NCBI GenBank assembly: GCA_035528375.1
Contig: DATKYS010000091.1
Coordinates: 1 to 16,627, forward strand
Reading direction: 5' to 3'
Length of the DNA stretch: 16,627 nt
From: a bacterium
GTDB lineage: Bacteria; RBG-13-66-14
Shown here: positions 1-6,854 of the stretch, in pieces
Position numbering within the stretch: position 1 is the stretch's first letter
Layout of the letters: the number at the start of each line of letters is the position of its first letter
Program-made: the position numbers and the translations under genes
The notes under the pieces: model-generated
What the model saw: only the letters and a program-made list of their open reading frames with translations
The model's database searches: none
What the model was told of the DNA's origin: nothing

Positions 1-175
1 GGTGAGGGCCACCCTATAAAAAAACGGGCGGGTCAGGAGACCCGCCCCACGTCATCGCAACCGGGGGTGGGGGCTGCCGCTATCCCCTCTCCCCGTGGGA
101 GCGGCGCGCCGACGGGTCGGGGTGAGGGCCACCCTATAAAAAAACGGGCGGGTCAGGAGACCCGCCCCTACGTCA
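1..175. repeat. Tandem pair of inverted-orientation REP-like units with CTCTCC/GGTGAGGG element
   Basis: Bases 1-48 recur exactly as 121-168, giving a 120-bp direct period that the window cuts on the left. Each copy holds a 9-bp hairpin (GGGCGGGTC with its complement, loop AGGA, at 26-47 and 146-167) beside an A7 run, so in the leftward direction each reads as hairpin plus T7. Between the copies (84-129) lies the second dispersed element, in reverse orientation relative to the copies at 2327 and 2535. These are the same two repeat families that fill the other gaps of the window. No coding sequence is apparent here. Confidence 0.85.
138..167 (-). terminator. Leftward terminator-like hairpin
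   Basis: Stem 146-154/159-167 (9 bp, 4-nt loop) followed on the minus strand by seven T residues (138-144 on plus are A). An equivalent copy lies at 18-47. The shape fits a Rho-independent terminator for leftward transcription, but no leftward gene ends here, so it may simply be the structure of the repeat rather than a dedicated terminator. Confidence 0.45.
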
Positions 176-178
176 TCA

Positions 179-207
179 TTCATTCCCGCCCCGAAATGAG
201 ATAAAAT
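179..207 (+). promoter_or_regulatory. Putative sigma70 promoter of pdxJ-folC
   Basis: TAAAAT at 202-207 (5 of 6 matches to the -10 consensus) lies 17 bases after TTCATT at 179-184 (3 of 6 to the -35 consensus). Transcription would start near 214, giving a leader of about 25 bases before the pdxJ ATG. The -35 is weak, so the call rests mainly on the -10 and spacing. Confidence 0.45.
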
Positions 208-238
208 GTCCGGTGTAAGCTGAACCGAGGAGGAAACC

Positions 239-946
239 ATGGCCCGCCTGGGCGTGAACATAGACCACATCGCCACCCTGCGCCAGGCCCGCCGGACCTT
301 CGAGCCCGACCCGGTGAACGCCGTGGGCATCGTGGAGCGGGCCGGGGCCTACGGGATAGTCTGCCACCTGCGCGAGGACCGTCGGCATATAGGCGACCGC
401 GACCTGCGCCTCATCCGACAGGTCTGCCGCAGCCACCTGAACCTGGAGCTCGCCGCCTCGGACGAGATCATCGAAATCGCCCGCGAGGTCGGCCCCGACA
501 CATGCACCCTGGTCCCCGAGCGCCGGGAGGAGGTCACCACCGAGGGCGGCCTGGACGTGGCCGGGCGGCTCGCCGCCTTGAAAGAGGTCGTCGAGCGCTT
601 GTCCCCGATTCCCGTCAGCGCCTTCATCAACCCGGTGGAGGGCCAGATAATGGCCTCCCTGGACGCCGGGTTCACCGCCGTGGAGCTGCACACCGGGGAG
701 TACGCCAACGCCAAGCCGGGGCCGGAGCGCGACGAGCGGCTCTCGCGTCTGGCGCAGGGGGCGGAAATCGCCGCCGAATTGGGGCTCTACGTCGCAGCCG
801 GGCACGGCCTCACCTACCTGAACGTCGCCCCCGTCGCGGAGCTTGGCGTTTTCGCCGAGTACAACATCGGCCACTCCATCATCGCCCGCGCCGTCTTCAC
901 CGGCCTCGAGGAGGCGGTCCGCGAGATGGCGCTCCTGGTCGGCTGA
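239..946 (+). CDS. pdxJ: Pyridoxine 5'-phosphate synthase PdxJ
   Basis: Joins 1-deoxy-D-xylulose 5-phosphate with 3-amino-1-hydroxyacetone phosphate to give pyridoxine 5'-phosphate, the last ring-forming step of the DXP-dependent vitamin B6 route; cytosolic TIM barrel. At 235 residues it matches the usual length of about 240. Family signatures are visible: [14 protein letters not shown] near residues 6-19, HLREDRRHI at 43-51 with the conserved histidines, NLELA at 68-72, [10 protein letters not shown] at 144-153, and the phosphate-binding [10 protein letters not shown] at 186-195. The start is fixed by GAGGAGG at 227-233, five bases before the ATG. The stop codon shares one base with the folC start, implying translational coupling. 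No pdxA or other B6 gene is nearby. The PLP made would serve the racemase and aminotransferase downstream, though that link is only functional inference. Confidence 0.96.
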   Translation: MARLGVNIDHIATLRQARRTFEPDPVNAVGIVERAGAYGIVCHLREDRRHIGDRDLRLIRQVCRSHLNLELAASDEIIEIAREVGPDTCTLVPERREEVTTEGGLDVAGRLAALKEVVERLSPIPVSAFINPVEGQIMASLDAGFTAVELHTGEYANAKPGPERDERLSRLAQGAEIAAELGLYVAAGHGLTYLNVAPVAELGVFAEYNIGHSIIARAVFTGLEEAVREMALLVG

Positions 947-2271
947 TGGGCTTCGACGAGGCCCAGGCCTACCTCTACTCCTTCGCCGATTACGAGCGGA
1001 AGGACCGCTTCACCTACGACACGCGGACGTGGAACCTGGTCGCTTTCCGTAAATTCCTGGACGAGCTGGGCGCCCCCGACGGGGCGCTTTCCGTCGTCCA
1101 CGTGGCGGGGACGAACGGGAAAGGGGCGGCGGCGGCGGCCCTGGCGGCCCTTCTAACCGCGGGCGGAAAAAAGACCGGCCTCTACACCTCCCCCCACCTG
1201 GCGACCATCCGGGAGCGCGCCCGCGTGGACGGCGCGATGATTTCAGAAACCGACTTCGCCCGCCTCACCGGGAAGCTCAAAAAAGTTCAGGCAAAATCCG
1301 GCCACGGCGAAGGCGGCGGCTACCGCACGACTTTCGAGCTACTCACAGCCCTGGCGCTCCTCCACTTCGCCGAGGAAAAGGTGGAGTGGGCCGTGCTCGA
1401 GGTGGGCCTCGGGGGGAGGCTGGACGCCACCAACGTCATGGCGCCCACGCTGTGCCTATTCACGCGCATCGCCCTGGACCACGAGGGGGTGCTGGGCGAG
1501 GGGCTGGAATCGGTGGCGCGGGAGAAGGCGGGAATTTTAAAAGCCGGCGTCCCGGCGATTAGCGTCCCGCAGGAGGACGTCGTGCGGGGTATATTGGAGG
1601 CGCGGGCGGCGGAGGTCGGGACGGAGCTGCGTTTTCTGGGGGAAGACGATTTCGCGGGCCTCGGCTTGGACGGGGACCGCCGGGTGCTCTGGAACTCGAA
1701 GCCGCTGGCGCTCAAGGGGGATTTCCAGCGGGGGAATCTCGGTCTGGCGCTGGCGGCGTACCGATTTCTGGCCGGACGCTTCGATTTCCCCGCGGATGAA
1801 GATTTACTTTTACGCGGATTGACGGGGCTGCGCTGGCCGGGGCGTTTCGAGGTCGTGGGTGAAAAGCCGACCGTCGTCCTGGACGGCGGTCATAACCCGG
1901 CGGCGCTGTCGGCCATCTTTGGCGAGGTGCGGCGGCTGCCGGCGGAGCGCAGATTCCTCGTCTTCGGCGTTTCCGCGAACAAGGATATTCCCGCGATGTG
2001 CGCTCTGGCCGGGTCCTTCGACCGCATTTTTTTGACGGAGGCGGACAGCCCCCGGGCGGCGGCGGTGGAGACCCTGGCCGCGCTGCTGCCGGTGGAGAAG
2101 ACCGTTGCGGTTCCAGGCGGTCCCGTGGAGGCGTTGCAGGCGGCTTTGTCGGAATCACGGCCGGGGGATTTGATTCTGGTCGCGGGATCGCTGTACGTGG
2201 CGGGGGAGGTCAAGGCGCGGGCGGCGGAGCTGGGGCTGGACGGGTCGTTGGAGACGTGGGCCGCGCCGTGA
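946..2271 (+). CDS. folC: Bifunctional folylpolyglutamate/dihydrofolate synthase FolC
   Basis: Mur-ligase-family ATP-dependent enzyme that adds glutamate to dihydropteroate and/or folates; cytosolic, 441 residues, normal for the family. Seen in order: P-loop GTNGKG at 55-60 followed by Ala61 (family members usually have Ser), TSPHL at 81-85, FELLTALALLHF at 130-141, EVGLGGRLDATNV at 152-164, ALDHEGVLG at 176-184 and AREKAGILK at 191-199, then the Mur C-terminal domain with DGGHNP. The ATG overlaps the pdxJ TGA (TGATG), and protein similarity to the FolC N-terminus (helix ending in TWNL) begins directly after it, so longer in-frame readings that run back into pdxJ are rejected. Pairing of B6 and folate biosynthesis in one operon is plausible as cofactor supply. 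A hairpin with T6 ends the unit just downstream. Confidence 0.95.
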   Translation: MGFDEAQAYLYSFADYERKDRFTYDTRTWNLVAFRKFLDELGAPDGALSVVHVAGTNGKGAAAAALAALLTAGGKKTGLYTSPHLATIRERARVDGAMISETDFARLTGKLKKVQAKSGHGEGGGYRTTFELLTALALLHFAEEKVEWAVLEVGLGGRLDATNVMAPTLCLFTRIALDHEGVLGEGLESVAREKAGILKAGVPAISVPQEDVVRGILEARAAEVGTELRFLGEDDFAGLGLDGDRRVLWNSKPLALKGDFQRGNLGLALAAYRFLAGRFDFPADEDLLLRGLTGLRWPGRFEVVGEKPTVVLDGGHNPAALSAIFGEVRRLPAERRFLVFGVSANKDIPAMCALAGSFDRIFLTEADSPRAAAVETLAALLPVEKTVAVPGGPVEALQAALSESRPGDLILVAGSLYVAGEVKARAAELGLDGSLETWAAP

Positions 2272-2669
2272 GTGCTGCGACGGCGTAGGGGCGGACCTTC
2301 AGGTCCGCCCGTTTTTTATAAGGTAGCCCTCACCCTTAATCCCGTCGGCGCGCCGCTCCCACGGGGAGAGGGGGACAGGGTACCGCCGCGTTCTCCACGT
2401 TCGCGGCCCCGACCCTCACCCCAGCCCGTCGGCGAGCCGCTCCCTAAAAGGGAGAGGGGACCGCTGCACCCCTCACCCGCGGTTGCGATGACTTAGGGGC
2501 CGACCTTCAGGTCGGCCCGTCTTTTATGAGGAAGCCCTCACCCCTAGCCCCGTCGGCGCGCCGCTCCCACGGGGAGAGGGGGACGATGGGCCGCCGTATT
2601 TACGTTCCCGGCCTCGACCCTCACCCCAGCCCGTCGGCGAGCCTCTCCCTGGAAGGGAGAGGGGGGCCG
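2272..2669. repeat. Repeat array between convergent folC and sirtuin genes
   Basis: About 400 bases with no credible gene. It contains two REP-like hairpins (2289-2310 and 2497-2518, the second GGGCCGACCT/AGGTCGGCCC followed by GTCTTTT) and four copies of a second element that begins CCCTCACCC, runs through a GTCGGCGCGCC or GTCGGCGAGCC core and ends in GGGAGAGGG (about 2327-2373, 2412-2459, 2535-2582, 2618-2666). Hairpins and CCCTCACCC elements alternate. The array lies between two converging transcription units, where terminator-like sequences are tolerated or useful. Confidence 0.85.
2289..2317 (+). terminator. Intrinsic terminator of pdxJ-folC formed by a REP-like hairpin
   Basis: A perfect 10-bp inverted repeat (GGGCGGACCT at 2289-2298, AGGTCCGCCC at 2301-2310) separated by TC is followed by T6 at 2312-2317, eighteen bases after the folC stop. 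It is a member of the dispersed repeat family, so the terminator function appears to be supplied by a repeat copy. Confidence 0.75.
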
Positions 2670-3422
2670 TCATGCGAGGATTTTCGGCAAAACGCGGCCC
2701 GCCGGCTCGAAGAGCGACACATTGCACCGCTCCGTCAAGAGCGTGGGCTCGATGTTGACCTCGACCACGTACGCCCCGGCGCGGCGCGCCAACACCGGCA
2801 GGCTCGCCGCAGGCTGCACCTCACCCGAGGTGCCGACCACGAACATCAGGTCGCACCCCTCGGCGGCCCGGAAGGCGGCCTCGATCACCCGCCCGTCCAG
2901 CGCCTCCCCGAACCAGACCACCGACGGGCGCATGAGCGACGCGCAGTCCGGGCACAACGGCAGCGGGTCCGCCTCCCCCTGGGTGACCTTTTCGAGCCAG
3001 TGGCGGCTCCGGTCGTCGGTGGTCGGGCAGGAGAGGCATTGCTCGCGCCAGATGTTGCCGTGGAGCTCGAGGAAATTCACGGAACCGGCGAAGGCGTGGA
3101 GGCCGTCCACGTTCTGGGTGGCCAGGGTGAGGTGGACCCGCCCGGCGGCTAGGGCGATGGCCCGGTGGCCGTCGTTGGGCTCGACCTCGAGGAGCCTGTT
3201 CCGCCGCTCGCGGTACCAGCCCCAGACCAGGGCGGGGTTGCGTTGGAAGGCATCGAGAGTGGCCAGGTCCTGGGCGCGGAAGTTCTTCCACAGGCCGCCC
3301 TGGCCGCGGTAGGTGGGGACGCCGGATTCGGCGGACATCCCCGCCCCGGTGAAGACAACGACGCTCGCCGCGTCGGCCACACGCCGCCGGAGGTCCGTAA
3401 TCACCGCTTCGGTCGCACCCAT
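2670..3422 (-). CDS. cobB: NAD-dependent protein deacylase, sirtuin (CobB/SIRT5-like)
   Basis: Removes acyl groups from lysine side chains, consuming NAD+ and releasing nicotinamide and O-acyl-ADP-ribose. All 250 residues fit a single Sir2 domain: FTGAGMSAESGVPTYR (24-39) binds NAD, TQNVDGLH (102-109), catalytic His121 in ELHGN, zinc ligands Cys129/Cys132 and Cys157/Cys160, GTSGEVQPAASLP (197-209) and VEVNIEPT (220-227). Tyr70 and Arg73 (WYRER) match the Tyr-xx-Arg pair that in human SIRT5 and E. coli CobB recognises succinyl/malonyl-lysine, so desuccinylase or demalonylase activity is likely beside deacetylation. The ATG follows the nadB stop by seven bases with a GGGGGA ribosome site, so it is the second gene of a nadB operon. 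No cobalamin genes are nearby, so the symbol only marks family. Confidence 0.93.
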   Translation of the reverse strand: MGATEAVITDLRRRVADAASVVVFTGAGMSAESGVPTYRGQGGLWKNFRAQDLATLDAFQRNPALVWGWYRERRNRLLEVEPNDGHRAIALAAGRVHLTLATQNVDGLHAFAGSVNFLELHGNIWREQCLSCPTTDDRSRHWLEKVTQGEADPLPLCPDCASLMRPSVVWFGEALDGRVIEAAFRAAEGCDLMFVVGTSGEVQPAASLPVLARRAGAYVVEVNIEPTLLTERCNVSLFEPAGRVLPKILA

Positions 3423-3429
3423 CTTCCCC

Positions 3430-5007
3430 CTAACCGAACTGGGTGAGAACCGTGTCTTTGGCCCAGTGGACGTCGTCGGTCTCGGGGCAGTCGCGGTTGA
3501 AGTGCAGCCCGCGGCTCTCCCGGCGCCCCAGCGCGCTCTGGACTATCATGCGGGCCACCTGGGTGATGTTGCGCAGCTCGATGAGGTCGGCGCAGAAGCC
3601 CCGCCGGAAGGTGTCCTCCACACTGCGGGCGATGAGCCGGAGCCGGTCGGCGGCCAGGCGCAGCCTGCGGTCGGAGCGCACGATGCCCACGTAGTCCCAG
3701 GTCAGGCGGCGGACGTTGTCCCAGTCGTGGTCCAGGGTGACCATCTCGGTGGGCTGGCGGACCTGGGGGACCTCGGTGGGCGGGGCGTCCACGGGCGGCG
3801 GACCCAGCTCCTCCAGCCAACGGGGCAGGTCGCCCGCGGCCTCGTGGGCAAAGACCACGGCCTCCAGGAGCGAGTTGCTCGCCAGGCGGTTCGCCCCGTG
3901 GACCCCGGTGCAGGCGCACTCGCCGACGGCGTAGAGGCGGGGGAGGTCGGTGCGGCCGCGGAGGTCGGTCAGGACCCCGCCGCAGAAATAGTGGGCCGCC
4001 GGGACCACCGGGAAGGGTTTCTCCGCGATGTCGTACCCCAGCTCCAGGCAGCGGCCGTAGACGTTGGGGAAGCGCTTTTTCAGCTTCTCCGCCCCGACGG
4101 GCGTGGCGTCCAGCAGGACGTGCTTCTCGCCGGAGGCCTTCATCTCGGAGTCAATGGCCCGGGCGACGATGTCGCGGGGCGCCAGCTCGGCGCGCTCGTC
4201 GTAGTCGAGCATGAAGCGGCGGCCGTCGTTGCTCAGAAGCCGCGCCCCCTCGCCCCGCAGCGCCTCCGTTATCAAAAAGCTCCGCTCCTGCGGGTGGTAC
4301 AGGCACGTGGGGTGGAACTGGACGAACTCCATGTTCGCCATCCGGCAGCCGGCACGGAGGGCCAGGGCCATGCCGTCGCCGGTGGCCACGTCGGGGTTGG
4401 AGGTGTAGAGGTAGACCTTGCCGGCGCCGCCGGTGCAGAGGAACACGGCCCGCGCGCGGTAGAAGACGACCTCGTCCCCCTCCACCGCCGCCACCCCGGT
4501 GCACTGGTTGAGGCCGTCGGGCCCCGGGGCCAGCGTCAGGTCGTAGGCCAGCGAGTTGGTGACGATTTCCACGCCGCGCTTGCGGGCGGCGGTCAGGAGC
4601 GCTTTCTCTATCTCGTAGCCGGTCAGGTCGCTGGCGTGGACGATGCGGCGCGAGGAGTGGCCGCCCTCCCGGCCCAGCTCGAATGCGCCGTCGGGCTCGC
4701 GGGTGAAATCGGCCCCCAGCTCCACCAGCTCCCGGACACGCTCGGGTCCCTGGCGCACCATGAGCTCCACGGCGTCTAGGTGGCAGAGGCCGACCCCGGC
4801 GCGGAGGGTGTCGTTGACGTGCTGATCGAAGGAGTCGCCGGGGGCGATGACCGCCGCGATGCCGCCCTGGGCCAGGTTGGTGTTGCTCTCGGCGGCTTCC
4901 TTCTTCGTCAGAACGACGACGGAACCGTGGGAGGCGGAGCGCACGGCGATGGAGAGCCCGGCGATGCCGGAGCCGATGACCAGGAAATCGCATTCGCGCA
5001 GTTTCAT
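3430..5007 (-). CDS. nadB: L-aspartate oxidase NadB
   Basis: FAD enzyme oxidising L-aspartate to iminoaspartate, the first step of de novo NAD synthesis, with oxygen or fumarate as acceptor; NadA then makes quinolinate. Length 525 is typical. Visible: dinucleotide-binding GSGIAGLSIAV (12-22), TNLAQGGIAAV (43-53), HSSRRIVHASDLTG (117-130), EFVQFHPTCLY (227-237), ITEALRGEGARLL (246-258), the catalytic-arginine region APRDIVARAID (276-286), and FAD-closing YAVGECACTGVHGANRLASN (359-378). The Cys-Ala-Cys-Thr-Gly stretch and HGANRL favour NadB over succinate dehydrogenase. No strong Shine-Dalgarno precedes the ATG, but the Rossmann strand begins immediately after it. nadA and nadC are not in the window. 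Co-transcription with the sirtuin links NAD supply to an NAD consumer. Confidence 0.96.
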   Translation of the reverse strand: MKLRECDFLVIGSGIAGLSIAVRSASHGSVVVLTKKEAAESNTNLAQGGIAAVIAPGDSFDQHVNDTLRAGVGLCHLDAVELMVRQGPERVRELVELGADFTREPDGAFELGREGGHSSRRIVHASDLTGYEIEKALLTAARKRGVEIVTNSLAYDLTLAPGPDGLNQCTGVAAVEGDEVVFYRARAVFLCTGGAGKVYLYTSNPDVATGDGMALALRAGCRMANMEFVQFHPTCLYHPQERSFLITEALRGEGARLLSNDGRRFMLDYDERAELAPRDIVARAIDSEMKASGEKHVLLDATPVGAEKLKKRFPNVYGRCLELGYDIAEKPFPVVPAAHYFCGGVLTDLRGRTDLPRLYAVGECACTGVHGANRLASNSLLEAVVFAHEAAGDLPRWLEELGPPPVDAPPTEVPQVRQPTEMVTLDHDWDNVRRLTWDYVGIVRSDRRLRLAADRLRLIARSVEDTFRRGFCADLIELRNITQVARMIVQSALGRRESRGLHFNRDCPETDDVHWAKDTVLTQFG

Positions 5008-5039
5008 GGTGACGGGGGTCCGCGTTGAGGTGCGGGGCT

Positions 5040-5069
5040 AGTTTAGTCCCGTTGGTGGATTGGTGTAAA
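5040..5069 (-). promoter_or_regulatory. Putative promoter of nadB-sirtuin operon
   Basis: Read on the minus strand: TTTACA (5069-5064; 5 of 6 to -35) then 18 bases, then TAAACT (5045-5040; 4 of 6 to -10). The start would be near 5033, leaving a leader of about 26 bases. The same hexamers and spacing occur before mop at 6833-6804. Confidence 0.55.
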
Positions 5070-5399
5070 GGGGGACGGCGCCGCGTCATGCGTTTTGCGA
5101 TGATGTAAGGCGGTCCCTCCGCGGGCCGCCGTCATCACGTTCCCAATCTCGACCCTCACCCTAGCCCGTAGGCGCGCCTCTCCCTGGAAGGGAGAGGGGA
5201 CCGATTCACCCCTCTCCCCGGCACTGTATCGTTGCGCTGGCGTAGGGCGGGGAATCCTTTCCCCGCCGCATTTAAAAGGTGGCCCTCACCCTCAATCCCT
5301 CTCCCGGAGGGAGAGGGAGGCCGCGGGCCGCCGCGTTTTCGACGATTCCTACCCCGACCCTCACCCCAACCCTCTCCCTAGAAGGGAGAGGGAGCCGCT
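5070..5399. repeat. Repeat array upstream of nadB
   Basis: No gene seen. It holds a degenerate REP-like hairpin (GGCGG/CCGCC, 5109-5130), a variant hairpin with GGCGGGGAA and its complement (5246-5254/5259-5267, loop TCCT), and CCCTCACCC...GGGAGAGGG elements at about 5153-5199, 5283-5317 and 5358-5392, plus a truncated piece near 5206-5220. The last two lack the GTCGGCGCGCC core found in the longer copies, so short and long forms of the element coexist. Confidence 0.82.
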
Positions 5400-5714
5400 T
5401 CAGGCCGGGGTCCAGAGGAAACGCTTCAGGTCTATACGGCCCCGGTCGTCGAAGATGACCCCCTCGGCCGCGAGCATAGCCCGCTGCTCCTCGTACCCGC
5501 GACCCGGGGGCAGGGAAATGGTCCCCCGGCCGTTCACCACGCGGTGCCAGGGGAGGCTCTCGGTTTCCGAGGAGGAGTGGAGGAGGCGGACGACCTGGCG
5601 CGCGGCGCGGGGGTTGCCGGCCAGGTCGGCTATCTGCCCGTAGGTGGCCACCCGTCCTCGCGGGACGGCCCGGATGAGGGCGAGCGCCCGCCGGGTGAAA
5701 TCCGTCTTCGCCAT
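5400..5714 (-). CDS. Alkyltransferase-like (ATL) DNA-damage recognition protein
   Basis: A 104-residue homologue of the DNA-binding domain of O6-alkylguanine-DNA methyltransferase. The methyl-accepting cysteine of the PCHR motif is replaced by tryptophan: PWHRV at 55-59. In the known ATL family (E. coli YbaZ, yeast Atl1) this substitution abolishes alkyl transfer; the protein flips and binds O6-alkylguanine and hands it to nucleotide-excision repair. Supporting residues are Tyr25 in VATYGQIA and the arginine finger region ARQV (38-41), with the recognition-helix pattern intact and the usual GRGYEEQRAMLAAEGV tail. It is the last gene of a three-gene unit, 16 bases after the membrane protein; its ribosome site (AGAGGG) is rather distant. 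A functional methyltransferase is excluded by the missing cysteine. Confidence 0.9.
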   Translation of the reverse strand: MAKTDFTRRALALIRAVPRGRVATYGQIADLAGNPRAARQVVRLLHSSSETESLPWHRVVNGRGTISLPPGRGYEEQRAMLAAEGVIFDDRGRIDLKRFLWTPA

Positions 5715-5730
5715 TCGATTCCGGCCCTCT

Positions 5731-6537
5731 TTAGGGGACGATGTGGATCGAGACCTTCGTGCCGTCGTGGGGGTGGATGCGCGCGGAGAAGCTCTTCCCG
5801 AGCTTGCTCTGGATGAGACCTATAACGTTGGTCGGCAGCGGCACGTCCTTTTCGAAGGTGTACGTTTCGGCGCCCTTGGGGCTCACCTCTATGGTGAGGT
5901 GGACGACGGGGTTGAAGTCCTGGCTCCGGCCGGTGTCCTCCAGGGCGAGGTACTTGGCGGTGCCGTCAATCCCCTCGGCCTCCAGGAGCCGCTTGTCCAT
6001 CTCGCTCCACTTGGAGCCCACGGAGGGCGCCTCCGGCTGCTCGCCCGACGAGCCCCGCTGCCAGTCTATGATGATCTTGTCCGGGTTCTCGGGGTCAATC
6101 TTTATCGGTATGACCGCGCCGGGTTGGAACTGCGGCACCGCCGACCGGGGGATGACGGTGTCCAGGCTGACCGGGTAGGGCGGCACGCTGCCGTCATGTA
6201 CTTCCAGTTGCAGGTTCAGAAGCGGCTGGTCGTTGATGGTGACTATCCCGCCCTCGGAGTTCTCGCCGATGGCCTGCACGATGGCGGTGGCCTGCCGACC
6301 CTCCGCCTGGATGCGCTTCGATTCCTTGGTCCCGAAGAAGGAGCCGAAGGCGCTCTTGAAGGGTAAGAGCGACATAACGACCACGAAGCCGATGAGGATG
6401 ACCCAGATGATGACGTTGACGACCTCGCCCAGCTCCTCCTCGGGGTTCCACCCCGCTATCTCCGGCAGCAGGGCGTAGAGGATCAGGGGGATGGGGGCGA
6501 GGAAGGGGAGGATGAAAAATTTGCCGATTCTTGCCAT
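5731..6537 (-). CDS. Two-TM membrane protein with tandem duplicated beta-rich domain, unknown function
   Basis: Not assigned to a named family. Of 268 residues, 7-27 and 39-60 look like membrane helices, joined by a short acidic loop (PEEELGE). The rest contains two related units of about 80 residues: 80-160 and 189-268. Both begin with a Gly plus an A-T/T-A beta strand, carry an N-P-x-hydrophobic or N-D-Q-P segment leading into a strand of the form LxLEV/LTIEV, then a proline-rich turn, a charged strand (PIKIDPENPD in the first, ARIHPHDGT in the second) and end in hydrophobic strands. This looks like an internal duplication of a small beta-barrel-like domain displayed on one face of the membrane. 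Similar repeated domains occur in uncharacterised actinobacterial-type membrane proteins (recalled, not searched). The start is set by AGGAG at 6548-6544, six bases before the ATG. The gene lies 21 bases after mop. Confidence 0.75.
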   Translation of the reverse strand: MARIGKFFILPFLAPIPLILYALLPEIAGWNPEEELGEVVNVIIWVILIGFVVVMSLLPFKSAFGSFFGTKESKRIQAEGRQATAIVQAIGENSEGGIVTINDQPLLNLQLEVHDGSVPPYPVSLDTVIPRSAVPQFQPGAVIPIKIDPENPDKIIIDWQRGSSGEQPEAPSVGSKWSEMDKRLLEAEGIDGTAKYLALEDTGRSQDFNPVVHLTIEVSPKGAETYTFEKDVPLPTNVIGLIQSKLGKSFSARIHPHDGTKVSIHIVP

Positions 6538-6558
6538 GCCGGACTCCTGTGGGGTTGG

Positions 6559-6768
6559 TTATTCCTTGACGGGCAGGACGTTGACGGCCTTGACCACGAG
6601 GCGGACCTCGTCGCCGGGTTTCAGGCCCAGGTGCTCCAGCGACTCCACGGTCAGGACCGAGGCCATCTCGGCGGGGGTCGTGACGTCGAACTTGACCAGG
6701 GCCATGACGTCGCCCTTATTGACGGAGGTGACCCGGGCGGTGATTTGGTTTCTGGCGCCGTACTTCAC
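6559..6768 (-). CDS. mop: Molbindin (Mop/TOBE-domain molybdate-binding protein)
   Basis: A 69-residue stand-alone TOBE/Mop domain that in the known family assembles into hexamers storing or buffering molybdate/tungstate in the cytosol. The typical pattern is visible: start with GARNQITARVTSVNKGDVMALVK, then the short strand leading to SVLTVESLEHLGLKPGDEV and the closing VVKAVNVL. The start codon is GTG at 6768-6766, supported by AAGGAG (6779-6774) five bases before it and by the family N-terminus K-x-x-ARNQ. It begins a three-gene minus-strand unit (mop, membrane protein, ATL) from its own promoter. No molybdate ABC transporter or cofactor genes are in the window, so its metal source is unknown. 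Confidence 0.9.
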   Translation of the reverse strand: MKYGARNQITARVTSVNKGDVMALVKFDVTTPAEMASVLTVESLEHLGLKPGDEVRLVVKAVNVLPVKE

Positions 6769-6803
6769 GACGACTCCTTCGGCTGGAGTGCAATGGTGCG
6801 GTC

Positions 6804-6833
6804 AGTTTATCCCAGGGCGCGGAATCGTGTAAA
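6804..6833 (-). promoter_or_regulatory. Putative promoter of the mop operon
   Basis: On the minus strand: TTTACA (6833-6828), an 18-base spacer, TAAACT (6809-6804). Leader to the GTG start is about 30 bases. The hexamers and spacing are identical to those before nadB, supporting both calls. Confidence 0.55.
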
Positions 6834-6854
6834 GGGCAAAAAAGCGCCGCGCCG

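Noticed and set aside
502-945. Possible 148-residue N-terminal extension of FolC
   Set aside because: The extension overlaps pdxJ out of frame and is Arg/Gly-rich; the FolC family N-terminus begins at 946 in a TGATG coupling arrangement.
3313-4779. Long plus-strand open frame (488 codons) opposite nadB
   Set aside because: Shadow of nadB: low-complexity Val/Gly/Ala-rich translation with no domain, while the minus strand encodes all NadB motifs.
5400-5714. Active O6-methylguanine-DNA methyltransferase
   Set aside because: The acceptor cysteine is Trp56 (PWHR), so alkyl transfer is not possible.
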